A stretch of 64,000 nt of DNA, taken from assembly GCA_020746875.1 (NCBI GenBank), contig JAGTJL010000012.1, forward strand, positions 1,488,001-1,552,000, given 5' to 3'. Below are positions 12,065 to 24,096 of this stretch, in pieces. Source of the DNA: Rhexocercosporidium sp. MPI-PUGE-AT-0058 (lineage: Eukaryota > Ascomycota > Leotiomycetes > Helotiales). The notes beneath the pieces are model-generated. The model was not told the DNA's origin and did not search any database. It saw only the letters and a program-made list of their open reading frames with translations. The first letter of the stretch is position 1, and every line of letters starts with the position of its first letter. The position numbers and the translations under genes were made by a program.

Positions 12065-13745
12065 CTAGAACATCCGGGCAAGTTTACTCCTCCTCCTGAT
12101 CTTTGCTCCAAAGAAATACACAAAATAGATCAACGCACAAAGACCAAACGAAATGAACCCAATAGTAGCAACAGCCCATTTCGTCGACATGTTATTGAAC
12201 ATTAAAACGCCTAGATGTGCGAGTCCAGCCGCCATAAGGAAAGAGGGTATGAGGAATGCGGCGATGGCTGAGCCTGCTACATTCGGATATGAATCTGTAA
12301 TATAGTTCAGCATACTGAGCCAAAGTAGTGGGTCGGCGAAGCCCATAACAGCGCCGGCTACGATTGGAGACCAATAGGAGATGTGACCGTCGCTGGTAAA
12401 TGCGAACCAGAGGAGGGTGATGGGGAAGAGCCAAACTGTGACGAGGGAGACGAGGAAGCGTGCTTCAGGGCGGTTGGTGCCGTGCTTTTTTCTGTCGCGG
12501 GCGTAGAACCATGTTTGTACTGGGACAAAGGCGAACATTACTAGGACGCCAACCACGAAGTTGAGGTATGTTAAGTCGGCGGATATGATGCTGGCGGCTG
12601 TCAGTAGATCATTTGAGTATGGGAGATAGGTAGTTACGAGAGGCCGTTGTTGACAACGAAAACGTCAAAAACCCCGTCCAGATACAAGAACAAGATGCCG
12701 TACGCAAAACCATTGTAAATCCCTAAGCAAAGTACGATCGGCTCGCTTGATATGATTCGGAAAGTCATTGTAGTAACGAAGCGGAACTCCTTCCAGACGT
12801 TGACTTTGCTGGTTAGGATAACTTGCTCGTCCGGATCTATATCCTGTGCTTTGGCGGCTGCCCTAGCAATGACTAACCGAGGAAGTGTCTCAGGGATGAA
12901 GCACATGATAACCGCGAAGCCGAATCCGATGATAATATTAATCAGGAATATCCACTTCAGTCCGAGAGATGGGTTATCGGTGATCCAGCCTCCGACAGGG
13001 GAACCGAGGGAGGGTCCGACGTTGGCACTGACGACGAAGAGAGCCATTGCCTGCCCAGCTCCATCAACATCACCGAAAAGATCGGCTATCGTTCCAGCGA
13101 CGTTCGACAGAGCGGTAGAGCCGGCAGTACCGCAAAGAAACATGAATATGATGAGCATTGGCAGGTTACGAGCATACGCAGTTCCCTGAGGTGGTGGCGT
13201 GATCAGTACACTATCTGGATTGAAAACATCCGGAGATTACTCACGAAGTTCAGAATCGCATAGCAAGTGATACTTCCAACATAAACCCATTTGCGTCCTC
13301 CGATGTCCCTAATCGGATATATCTTAGCAAGGCTGACTTGAAAAAGTTCGATTTGGTATTGGACTTACGAGAGAGGTCCCAAGAAAGCCGGGCCAACTGC
13401 ATTACCTACGACAAACAAACTTTGCCCAAGAGTGACGACTTGTGTGGTTCCTCCCCATTTCTCCTGGATTAACCACTCGGCCCCGAGATAGGTTGTACTG
13501 GTGAGGGTGACGAAAACTTGAAGCCAGCAGTAGATAATTATGATCCCCCATCGCTTCCAGGCTGGCCAGTGCATTGGATGATGAATGTCTTTTGCTTTCA
13601 CCAGGTCGAGAATTGCGAGAGTCGTATCTTCGTCTCGAGATAGTGATATCAGACCTTGGGGCTGGATAGTTCCACGTTCTAGCTCGGAAATTGGAGCTGT
13701 AACGTTCTCCTTATCTAACGACTCCTGGTCGCTGGGAGTTGCCAT
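12065..13745 (-). CDS. MFS transporter, DHA1 drug/polyamine antiporter type
   Basis: Four exons, 13745-13369, 13308-13245, 13185-12638 and 12590-12065, encode 504 residues. Donors are GTAAGT, GTGAGT and GTAACT; phases 2, 0 and 2 agree across the joins. The hydrophilic N-terminus is followed by hydrophobic segments. MFS motif A (GPLSDIGGRKWVYVG) is formed across the first intron between TM2 and TM3. A GPSLGSPVGGWI motif (motif C-like, TM5) and the PETLPRL loop are typical of fungal DHA1 antiporters at the plasma membrane. The last exon gives the remaining TM segments and a basic tail. Start chosen at 13745 because the codons upstream contain no ATG. The substrate cannot be told from sequence. 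Confidence 0.9.
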
Positions 13746-15930
13746 ATTGTATGCCTGTGAAATGTATGATTGCAATCTATGATTTTTGTAGCGGATAGAG
13801 CCTTTACTTCAATATCTGACGAAGAAACAGCCGGGGCACATTGACAAGAAAGAAATAGCTGAAAATGCGACAAGAAACAGGAGAGGGAAGGATGATTAAA
13901 TGGTTTGAAGAATAAATATCTGCACGTCCACCAGCCCACAGATATGATACCTGGAAATGCCGATTAGTACTCCTAAGCTCGAGGTGTGCCCTGTCAAGCT
14001 ACCTAGACGGCTGTTAGGAAGTCCCACTTGGGGCGTAGAATGGAGCGGGAGCCACAGATTTTGCAGACGGGCTCGGCGAAGCTTAGGGGATTGACACCGC
14101 TCACTCGTCAATCTGACTTTGGAGCTGGAAAGGCCGGCTTTGCACCTGATTCGATGTCTTGGCCTTATCAGTTGGTAGGTAGAGGAGTGCATTGCGTTGC
14201 CTTCTGAAAGCTTGATTATGGATGGGTGTTCCGGGAAGAAGGTGCGGTTTCGTCAGCGAAGGAAAATCTACAAATAAACTGGGGGGCGGATCGGTTCTGC
14301 GGTTTGATCACAGTCAGAAGCTTACTCTTCCTCGTTGCTGGGATCTCGGCTTCGCTTGAATGGCCAGTAGAGTACCGTGAAGTTTTGCTTTGAATTCGGT
14401 AAACTTTCATTGGAGGAAGATGACTTGATAAGGATCCGGTTGGATTCGAAGGAGCTTGATGAATAGGACCTAAGCTTTTGCCGGGCTTGGCGTGCGGTGG
14501 TGATCTTGTCGAGATACTTACCTATAGTACACGTGATGTGTTACTGGGCCGACCTCAGAAGCGAGAAGCGAGAACCGAGGGAACGAATTCAAGGGCAATC
14601 AAGTCGGACTTCTTGAATTAGGCATCTCGACTTAATGAGCACTTTCACACTGGGAAGTCCAAGAGTCGATCTTGAGTTCATGCAATGTCCACTAGCTTGA
14701 TTGGATTCCGCCTCGATCCCCAAGGAACGGAATTCAAACATGTAACCATCCAAGGGAAGGCTGTTGCGAAGGAAACAGGAAATGAAGGCCTACAACACAC
14801 TGCAGCAGCTCGAGGAATATCGAGGGTTAGATTGAGGTCACATTGGCCGAGAGAGAGCGCGCTGGGCTCTCATCAACCACGCTCTTAGGTCGACGAATGT
14901 TGTGTGTTTGGGTCTGAACAGAGGCATACACGGTTTGTAAACAAATATTCTAGCCTGCTGAGCTTCACCGTTTGCGTATCCGTGATCAGTTCCATTCCAA
15001 TAGATTAGTCACTGCAGAAGACTAATTCAATCTTGTGCTTCCTAACTTGTAGGAAATTGTGTTGCTAATTGCCGTGAATCAATGGCAATGACCAGTCACA
15101 ATGGATCAAGGCCATACTTATTCTGTCGGAGTGTCGTTCTAATCACAATTAGCTAACCAAGGAGACTTTCCTGAAAGATAACTCACAGTCAGTAGTTCAT
15201 GCTGCAAAGCAAGTGCCTGCTGTGGTGGTCTCTCTGCATTCGGAAGTCGCGCCTGGCGACGCTGGGAGAAATTCCTAGATTCATCGCTTCACCTTCCCTT
15301 TGTTCACTTTCCCAATCCCGCACTCCTCATCATCCCTAATCCCAGACCCAACCTTCCCGGAAGATATTATTGGGTACAAATAATCTGCATACTTACACTT
15401 ACAGACCTCTGTTGCAGGAACATCACCATCGCTGTTCTGATATTCACCACTTGGCCATCTCCGTCGTCGCACTCACTCATTCACCACCTGCCCCCCTCGC
15501 TCGCACGAATGAGGACACCTACAACCAATTTGATAAAATATTTCCCATCACCCAACATACCTCCAACACCGACCGCCAGCGTGTCTTGAACCACAGATAC
15601 CAATATCTTGGTAAGTCAATCGAGCATTGCTCCTCCCCGGAGGCACATCCTGGATCTCTCACTGACACATCCAAGCACCAGCAACATTGCTCTTCCGAAG
15701 TGCAGCTCTTAATCCTCTACCCACATCCTTCTATCTATCGCAACCATCCGACCCTCTGCGGCACTGCCGTCAAGCATCGACACCCGAGTGCCCTGTCTAA
15801 CACCAGCAGCTTCGTAAGTCAAGATCATCTACCTGCTTGTTACACGGCACAGATCATGGAACCACCACTAACCCGTCGCGCTTGCAATAGCACCTAATCG
15901 CACTGCAATTGAACCTAACCATCTATCAGC
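13746..15930. other. Divergent intergenic region
   Basis: 2.2 kb between the MFS gene (minus) and the F-box-like gene (plus). A CT/CA-rich stretch at about 15480-15930, with a possible acceptor just before the ATG at 15931, looks like a spliced 5' leader. A frame of 175 codons in it (15370-15897) starts at a non-ATG codon, is His/Pro/Ser-rich and matches nothing I know. Otherwise nothing seen. Confidence 0.5.
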
Positions 15931-18106
15931 ATGGCCCAAACTCGATCTACGCGCAATGCGCAGGTGAAGGAACAATCAGAAGAAAAACATTGCGCCACCG
16001 AGTATGAATGGGACGAGGAACCAAACGAAGACCACCCTGCCAAGAAGTTGGAGGTAAGACGCGCCATCGGGTCACCCAGGACCAAGAGAGGCAGAGTCTG
16101 CACTGGCACTGAGTATGACGATACTGAGGATGATGACCACAAGGGGACCGGGAGAAAACGCGCCAAGCGCTTCAAGCGTGATCCTTCGGTCGAGATCATC
16201 AAGGTCAAGGTCACGGATACTGGTGCTGCAAAGGTATTCAAAAGTATTCCAATTGAGGTAGGTGCTTCCCTATCGATTCGATTCCAATCTTTCCCAACCA
16301 GAGCCTTGGAATTTCTCCCCACCGAACCCCTCCCACCACCGAAGTGACATGGCAGTCACCAACACAGACACTCCTTTCCTATGAATACCAATGCTTGTTT
16401 ACACACCTTCGACCTACTCTCCATACCAGGAACTCATACAAAATCAGTGACAACTTTAGGCTCTGCTGACACTCCCCTTTAATACAGATCCATCAACACA
16501 TTGCACTCTTCCTCCCAGATGACACGGATATCCAGAACTATGGCCTCATCTGCAAGAAAACCAACTCCGCAATCACGAACAGCATCTGGCGCAAACGCTT
16601 CGCCATGTTTTTCGATGATGTCGCTGGTCTCAATCCCAAGGATGCTGCGGAGAAATACGCCTTCCGAAAGTACGTCGGCATGCAATGGACTTGCTTTGAT
16701 CTTAATCAATATGGAGGCCTCGTTACCAAGACTATTCGAGAGATCCAAGCCCGGAATCAATTAGATCTTCTCAATGTCTTCCGGGGCTTGCTTCTTGGTG
16801 AGTTCTGGCTTGGATTACGCGACACGAGGAAAAACCTGACGAGAATAAACAGAATCAAATGCTTCCACGGTCCAGAGTCCATATTATGGCTACATCAACG
16901 TGGAAGGAATGAACTTGAAATTCATCAGAAAGTTGCTCAATGGCTCCGAGGTTGATATCATTGACTCTGTCTTCAACACTAGCTTTGACAAAGACGCCAA
17001 TGACTCTTCCAGCCTCAACAAGATTGTGACAGCCAACGACAAGCATACGCTCATCTATGTCATTCAACTCCTACTCACCCCATTCTCCTTGGACCCCGGT
17101 ATGTGCAATAGCAAGGTTGGACACTTTGACACCTCTCAGTACCAAGCATACTCCACCGCAAAGTTGCAGCCAGTGTTCACTGGTCTTTACAAACAATCAG
17201 TCAATATCCGTTGGCTCTTGCACGTAGTCAACTTCTTCAAGTTTCACCTGAAGTCAGAAGGTGAGGGACTCCTGGCGCACGAGTATCAAGCTCTCGAGAA
17301 CGACGAGTTTCCTCAATTCTGGACCGGTCACATCAAAGGGGGAACACAGCCGCTCGCACGTCATTGGAAGGGGGTACATAGTAAGTACGCTTCCTGACAT
17401 CGATGGATTTAGCTGACGCGAAACCAGTGTACATGGAGGAGAATACCTTAGCAAGCTTGAGAGGCTGGGATGGTCAGAAGAGTATAGTCCATACAGATTC
17501 CTTGGATGGCAATGAGTCCTTCGAGGTAATTAGCTCAAAGTACTTCCAGAACAGAAAGCAGCTAACAAACAGCAGGACATGGATCTCTTCTTCGACACGG
17601 CGGATAAGCCCCCTAGCTATGCCTGGCCGAAGAATTTCGAGGCCATCCTGGGCAGCAGCCCTTTCGAAGACCCTGCTCAACAACTTCGTGCTAAGCGGGC
17701 AAAGGTCGTGATGGATAGCACACCGGGTATCAAGCAATTCTGGGGCAGTTGCAGAAGCTCTCAGAGGGGCCACGTCTTTGGTCGCGTTCATGCCTTGACC
17801 ACACAGCAAGGATTTCATGGTTTTCAACGTCTTACGATGATGAAGTACTATACTAAGCAGGACGCCAACGGACATGACATATATGATCCCTACCAAGCCT
17901 GGTGCTACGAAGGATGCGTTCTCCCAGGCGGTCGTCTTGTCGTCGGTCGTTGGTGGGGTGCCTTGGATGACCCAAATTCCCCCACAACCAACTCTGGTCC
18001 ATTCTTGTGGTGGAACACCCATCGAAGTGGAGAGTTTCAGCTTAAGGAAAACGAAGCCCTTGATTTCATGAGCACGTTCGAAGATTTGATCTCGTTCGCT
18101 GTCTGA
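15931..18106 (+). CDS. F-box-like hypothetical protein
   Basis: Five exons, 15931-16257, 16488-16797, 16853-17380, 17428-17525 and 17576-18106, give 597 residues. Introns are 230, 55, 47 and 50 nt with GTAGGT, GTGAGT, GTAAGT and GTAATT donors and CAG acceptors. Residues 1-109 are charged and low in complexity, with a KRAKRFKR basic cluster. Exon 2 opens with an F-box-like helical motif (IALFLPDDTDIQNYGLICKK, then SIWRKRF). The remaining ~400 residues are a globular region with many aromatic residues (GYINVEGMNLKF, NIRWLLHVVNFFKFH, GRWWGALDD). In known F-box proteins the N-terminal box binds Skp1 of an SCF ubiquitin ligase. Here the F-box match is only by pattern, so the role stays inferred. 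Confidence 0.8.
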
Positions 18107-21100
18107 TTTATCGGCCAGCGACACAATTCGAAGTGCAACAACTGTTCATATAGCAGTCCTACTCGTCAAGATACACATACACAACATCAGTCCGACCACC
18201 TTGGTTACTGGCATGCATGCTTGCTTCTAGCATCCACTAAGTCGCTTGAGAGCTCTAACTCACAGACATCATCTATTTTCTGTGTTCGGAACCTCACACT
18301 TGCTATTCGATAGCTCATCCTATCGTATTGAGCTTCAAGCTTTACCGCATGACTTTCAGTCTGGAATTTGCTTACCCCATTCCTTCGCGGAGCACAAAAA
18401 TTACCGAAGATCAACACCACTTGCAAGCAGATACCCAGCATTTCTATTCTTCCTCAGCGCCGACTTCTTACAGTACACTCTTCTATTTTCCTTATCATCT
18501 TTGACACACACTCTCCTTTTGATTTATGATTGCATAATCGATGATGGATACAGAATGCATTGGATGGTGCGCGCAGATTGGCTGAGGTATAGAGGTCATT
18601 GGTAGATGATGGTGCTTGTAGCACGGCAAATCTGTCCATAGAGTCAGTTCCAGAGTCAATGAAATTACTTCTTGAATCTCAGGCCTTTTGTGAAGAGACG
18701 ATCTTGATATTGTGACAGTGATCATGGACCCCAGCAAATGGTACCACTTAAGGCTGCAGGATGAAGTCGTCGCTATCTCTAAATGTTGCTGAAGTGCCAC
18801 TCCTTAGCTAAAAGGTAATGTAGAGGTTCATATTGGGGCTCCCAGGAGCAAACCGGCCGTCTTCTTAGCGTGGGTTGGGCTGAGCGGCTGAAATCCGGCG
18901 ACAGATCTCGCTTAACGGCATTCAAAGGGGCCTCCAAAAATTGAATGAGAGGCCAAAAAGAGGTTCAGAAAGGCGTAAAAGAGCTCCTAAAATCTCGAGG
19001 GTATGTATGAGAGTGTTCATTGCTTGAGAATGCCAGGGAGATGTTCGAGGTGGTCAGGAAACTGGTGAGATCCGTGGAGTTTTGGAGGGATTGGCTGGGC
19101 GCTGGGTCGCTCCTCCTCCAACCGCTGGGAGGGAGAGCAGAAGAGAATGAAATGCAATACAGGCTGTCAGGGAATTTAGCATATTCCGTAAGGGACTACC
19201 TGGGAGGTGAAGTAGAGCTGTCTAAAAGATTCGTAGTAGGTTGGCATAGTGCATTACAGCGCTCGAGGGTGCCCGAGCTGTAGGGTGCTGGTAGCACTCC
19301 ATCTAGCATAGGTCTCTCAGCGACCGATCACCAAATAGGACATCAACGCAAGACAATACTCGCAAAATAGAACTCCACAAATGAATAGTCAAGATCTCCA
19401 AAAGATAAACAATAAGAACAGAGCAAATAGAACCAAACTTTTAAGAAGCAAAAAACAGCAAAACTCCAGGACAGCCCGCAAGCTGCCCCTTAGAAAACCC
19501 CCGGACGGATTTTTAAAGACCCCTACAACTCTCCCAAATTCCGCCACCTACCACCACCATCTCACAAACCCAGTCGAATTTAGAATCGAATCGGTTCGCA
19601 TCTCGGGGCTCGGGTGCGCCTTGCATCGCGACACTGGGCTGTCACCAAGTCAGTGTTGAGATGTTAGTTGCTTATACCACTTTACCGCCCAGTGAGCTGG
19701 GTGGGTGGTAGGCAGTCTTACGACTGAGCCATTGCTGGCTGTTTTTGTTGGCTGTATGTGCGCTTACATGGCTATATATTTGCGTGGTTTGAGTGCCGGC
19801 GGACGGTATTTGGGTATTTGAAAGCATCAAGGAGAGGGGTGCTTTGAGTTCCGACGAGTTGCCGGGTAGAGGGTTAGAGGGGATGATGTAGATGGTTTTG
19901 AGAGGGGGTGTGTATATGTGGAGGGGTTGGTGGAAGGGGGTGTATGGAGAAAGACTTAACCGTGCGTTGTGGTGTTGAGGCTTAGGATCGTGAGGCCCAC
20001 TGGGTAAACGGTGACGTCTTTTCTTAAGGGAGGAGGGTGTGTCTTCAGTGATGGGTGGGACGGTAAGGTTGTGTAGATGGTGTTTGTATGTGGATGGTCT
20101 CAACATCTTGATGTAGGATAACATAGATGGGCAGAAGACAGTTACTGGATAAACGGGCAGAGATTCTTGACTGGATCTTCATGCTCTCCTTGCTTGGATT
20201 GTAGCATGCTGAGAACGATTGTCTTCTGACCGGGCAGCGACGACCGGGCTCTTGCTCCGGTTGTCCTTCTGGGCTTCGAGCGAAGCTTGAACTTGGCTTG
20301 CCAACATACAGGGTAATACTAGGAAAACAATACAGCGGCGATACGCTTCAAGTATGTGGACAATTGGATCCTCGCTGGCGGTAGGTAGTAGCATTGATGA
20401 CGACGCGCACAGCAGGGTAATAGATGCATGGCATCATTGCGACAATTTTGCTCTTTCGTAGAGAATCTTTAAAGGCGAAACATTCTTTACTATATACATT
20501 CAAGCAAGCATGGTGTGCACAGTCTATCTCCAGATAGTGTCTAGCTGTGGTGGTGGTTGGAATTTGGACTGGCAAGGGGAGATAGACAAGCGGAGATTGT
20601 GTGATGCTGGATGGAACAGAGGAGGCCTTTAAAGGATTTGAATTTGTGTGACTTGGAGGCAATCTAGGAAGTATGTCAAACAGGGGCATGACAAGTATGT
20701 TGTTGTATTGTGATATTTGTCCTCACATATTCACAACAAGGTTGCTGGCATGGGAGGGTAGACAAATTTAATTGAATCACTGACTATAACGTAAAGTAAT
20801 TGACCGGTCTGTACTTCTCCGGAATCCAAGTAGAAGCCCTGAACGAGAGCAGATTGTCAAGATTTGCATTATGAGAACCAAGGTCGGTCTCTTCTGGACA
20901 ATTTGTGTGTGAGAATTTAAAAAGATCACTGGATAGCTACTGTATGTCAAAACTTTGTAAGGTCAATGCTGGAAATTTGGACGCTAGGAAAGTAGCCTTA
21001 GGCCATGGTCTGAAAGCAGAATCATCCGAAATGAAGTATTTTGTATGAAGTTGGAGCCTCGAAACTGGTGCTTCTATAAACTCAAGTGTGCCCATCCCCT

Positions 21101-21403
21101 TGAGAGGTTAGATACTAATGCCTGAGCTTTCCATCGAATGGGTCCAGAAAATAGTACTTAGATTTGGAGATGGAAATTAAATGGTCGAAAATAAAACTGG
21201 CAGAATTGGTAGCAATATGTTGCAGAATAAATGGCTTAAGAACAAAAGAATACTTGGCAAAGAAATCACGCAGCACAAATAATCATGTCCAAGTGCCTTG
21301 CACTGGGGCCATTCATAATCTCTTGTCATTCCAATGCTAAGCTTACAAGCTTTTCGTTCCCCGGAACGCCATGACCTGTCTTCCTTGCGATCCACCGAGT
21401 CTA
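18107..21403. other. 3.3-kb intergenic region with possible degenerate repeat material
   Basis: Lies between the convergent F-box-like and sec13 genes. Around 18790-20130 the texture changes: G-rich, with an open frame of 87 codons at 19020-19283 ending in WHSALQRSRVPEL and an opposite Pro-rich frame of 150 codons at 20124-19672. Neither is joined to other exons by good splice sites, and neither is recognised. On the minus strand at 19731-19711 there is an A-box-like tRNA promoter sequence, but a B box is not at tRNA spacing. It may be a decayed transposable element. No intact transposase, reverse transcriptase or terminal repeats are seen. Confidence 0.35.
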
Positions 21404-22450
21404 TCATTCCTCAATAGTCTTCACACACTCCCACTCTCCCCTCAGATTTTCCTTCCACAGACTGACTTTATTATCTCCCGCACTAACCGCTAGTACGTTC
21501 CCACTCAAACTCCAGCTTACTCTCCATAACACCACGTCGAAAGTCAACACTTTGCTGTTCCATACCCCTGGTTGGCTAGGATCGCTCGTCCAGATCCGAA
21601 CTGTCTTATCCTGACTGGCAGATGCGATGTAGCTCTTTTGCAAAACCGTAGGTGACCAAGCAACATCGCGAACCCAATCCGTGTGACCAGTCAAAGGCTC
21701 TCTCTCCTGTGTGTAGTTTTGCGACGCAGCATCGAAGCTCCAAAGTCTCAGCATATTGTCGCTTCCTCCCGTAACGAATCTCCGTACACCTCCTTGACCA
21801 CCCGCGCTCGATACCAGTGATCCAGGACTTGTACTTGGTGCCCAGGACACAGAATTGACTCCGACGCCGTGGGCATGGAAGATCTTGTGGTCCATCGAGT
21901 TATCCTTGAATTCGAGAACGGAAACCATGCCATCAGAAGAAGCGCATGCGAGGAGGCAGCCGGATTCGTGCGGCGACCAGGAGATGATGTTTACTGATGC
22001 GGTGTGCAGGGCGAAATCGAAGACTTTGGTCCAGGTCGTGCCTTGTTCCCGCCAGATGAAGACCTTACCATCGTAACCAGCTGATGCGAGGATATTGCCG
22101 TACTTTGGATGGGCCCAGGATACTGACCAGACCGCGCCTTCATGGCTGGAAACCTGTTAGATAGTTGTTGGGAGGAGGAGGGTCAAACTTGCCCTTTGAG
22201 CGTTTCTGTAAGACGGTGCGATTCGCCCTCGACCTCGAAGATCTTGACAGTCTTATCGGAAGAGCAGGTCGCAAGTCGTCGGCCGTAGTAATCTAGGACT
22301 GCATCGTGCTAGGAGGGCAGTTAGCATTCCTTCTAGAGATCCAAAAGAGCCAGACGGATGCGACAGAGGTTGCAGATCTCAATTGTTGTAGAAACTTGTG
22401 GCACTTACAATCATGTCATCATGACCGGAGTTTGAAATAACTTGTGCCAT
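21404..22450 (-). CDS. sec13: Sec13: WD40 protein of the COPII coat and nuclear pore
   Basis: Three exons, 22450-22409, 22308-22193 and 22145-21404, encode 299 residues, the usual length for Sec13. The start [14 protein letters not shown] and the blade sequences [35 protein letters not shown] and [13 protein letters not shown] are typical. The protein is a six-bladed open propeller that pairs with Sec31 in ER-export vesicles and with Nup145C at nuclear pores. Intron 1 (100 nt) has a GTAAGT donor. Intron 2 (22192-22146, 47 nt) begins with GC in a GGGCAAGT context and ends CCAG, a GC-AG intron. It is needed to keep LKG-HEGAVW in frame. The gene is divergent from pex20. Confidence 0.95.
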
Positions 22451-22992
22451 CTTGACCCGAGTTGTAGATGTTGTGATTAAGAGAGTTGCGAGATCGCAGG
22501 TATCATAACAGAGCTTCAATTGTCGTTCCTGCAAGCTGTCTCCAGGTGGAACTTGCCGGCGCATCAAGCCCACCGACCGGTCAGCTGACCCGTCAGCCTC
22601 GTGTCTGCGTTTTGTGGCGCGAATTGTGGCGCGAACGGCAAGGCCGAACTCGGCTCGGCTTGTGACTGCCTCAACACTCCAGATCTCCTCCACTTTCCCC
22701 AACTTCACTTCACTCATCAATCCACTTGTACAGTTTCTTTCATTCAGCTACGAGTATTGGTTGCATGCTTACAGGCCGTTATATATACAAATGATAGGTC
22801 TATTCATTCCTTCAATCCCGCAACCATTGTCTTTTGGATAAACCTCGGGGTATCCCAGGTACAAAGACGTGCCTCGGCTCAACACCGTCATTCGCCTTCA
22901 AGTACTAGGCGTCGCTTCGAACAGCAATTGAACCCTTCTTCGAACATTCTTTGAACATCTCCTCGACACAGTCAAGATACGTATCCACAGTC
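22451..22992. promoter_or_regulatory. Shared 542-bp promoter region of sec13 and pex20
   Basis: The two start codons face away from each other across this segment. It has C/T-rich leader-like DNA on the pex20 side, where a CTTTTGGATAAACC stretch occurs near 22830. No defined operator could be assigned. Confidence 0.55.
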
Positions 22993-24048
22993 ATGACGGA
23001 ATCCATGTGCGGGCCCTCGAATGCGCTCCAGAACTTCCAGAAACACAGCACGGTAGACCGGACGTTACAGCAAGATCGTTTAGTCTCCAGACATTCACCT
23101 GCCCAGGTATGGCTCTCTTTTGTCTCTACAACTGATCTTCCAAGCTAACAACTCTTTCAGGGCTTCCGCTCCTCCCCTGGTCCAAATGCAGGTCTGTTAG
23201 ACCCAGAATTCGAAGCCTTCCAGGCCGGACAACTGCCTCTTGACCATGGCTACCAACACCAAGCTTTCTCAAATGCGCCTCAGAACTTCCAACAAGCTGG
23301 ACCCTCAGACTGGGCTTCAGATTTCCAGCAACTACACATCTCATCTCCTCCTCCTCAGTTTCAACAGCAGCCTTTCAATCCACAAGGACAACAGAGACAA
23401 AATGATGGAGGGTGGCATGAAGATTTCGCGCGGCAACAAGGTCAGATGTCGAATATGGGACAGATGCCTAATCAAATGAGCCCTCAATTTCGGCCTATGG
23501 GTGGAATGAATATGACACCACAGTATATGGGGGGATTTGCCCAACCACAGGCCAACATGCCCATGGCTCAGCAAGCACAACAACCCGCCGAAGCTTCAGA
23601 TGAGGCATTCGCTCGGGCCTTTGAGGAAGCTGAGAGGGCAGCGTTCGAGGAAGCGGAAAGAGCAGCGCTTGAGACGCAGCAAGAGACGCATCAAGAGCAA
23701 GGTGTTGAGTTGGGTCAGGACATTCTCATCAACGAATCGGCGGAACGGCTCATGGAGGACTCTCCCGCCGAGCTGCTAGACCAACGGCGTATCGGCGCTG
23801 ATACCATACACGATCCTTTAGATCAAAGTCCGGAAGCTCGAGAGCAGCAGGAAGATCCAAATGCACTGTCTAAGACAGCCGGAGAGTTACTGCATAGTGT
23901 ACAGCGGGATCAAAGCTCCAAGTTCCAGAACAGTCAATTTCTACAGTTGATGCGGTTGTTCAGAGACAAGGAGGCTACGGTGGAGGGTGATCAGGTTGTG
24001 GGAACGAATATGGGAATGGGTCAAGATGCCTTGAAGGTCGCACCATGA
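22993..24048 (+). CDS. pex20: Pex20: PTS2 co-receptor for peroxisomal matrix import
   Basis: Two exons, 22993-23106 and 23161-24048 (54-nt intron, GTATGG donor, TTTCAG acceptor), encode 333 residues. The N-terminus MTESMCGPSNALQNF carries the conserved cysteine (C6) that in Pex5/Pex20 proteins is the ubiquitination/redox site for receptor recycling. Two WxxxF motifs (DWASDFQQL and GWHEDFARQ) should bind Pex13/Pex14. A Gln/Met-rich segment and an Ala/Glu-rich coiled coil (FEEAERAAFEEAERAALE) follow. The C-terminal block SKFQNSQFLQLMRLFRDKE is the Pex7-binding region. With Pex7 the protein imports PTS2 cargo such as thiolase. Start chosen at the ATG directly before the CGPSNAL motif. Confidence 0.95.
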
Positions 24049-24096
24049 CCTTGATGTATTATAGGATAATAAGTCTGACTCGAGGCGTAGGCAAGA

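Noticed and set aside
15370..15897. 175-codon plus-strand frame before the F-box-like gene
   Set aside because: No ATG at its start, biased His/Ser/Pro composition, and position fit a transcribed leader rather than a protein.
19583..19731. Possible tRNA gene on the minus strand
   Set aside because: An A-box-like sequence is present, but the B-box-like sequence is about 120 nt away and no cloverleaf with acceptor stem could be drawn.
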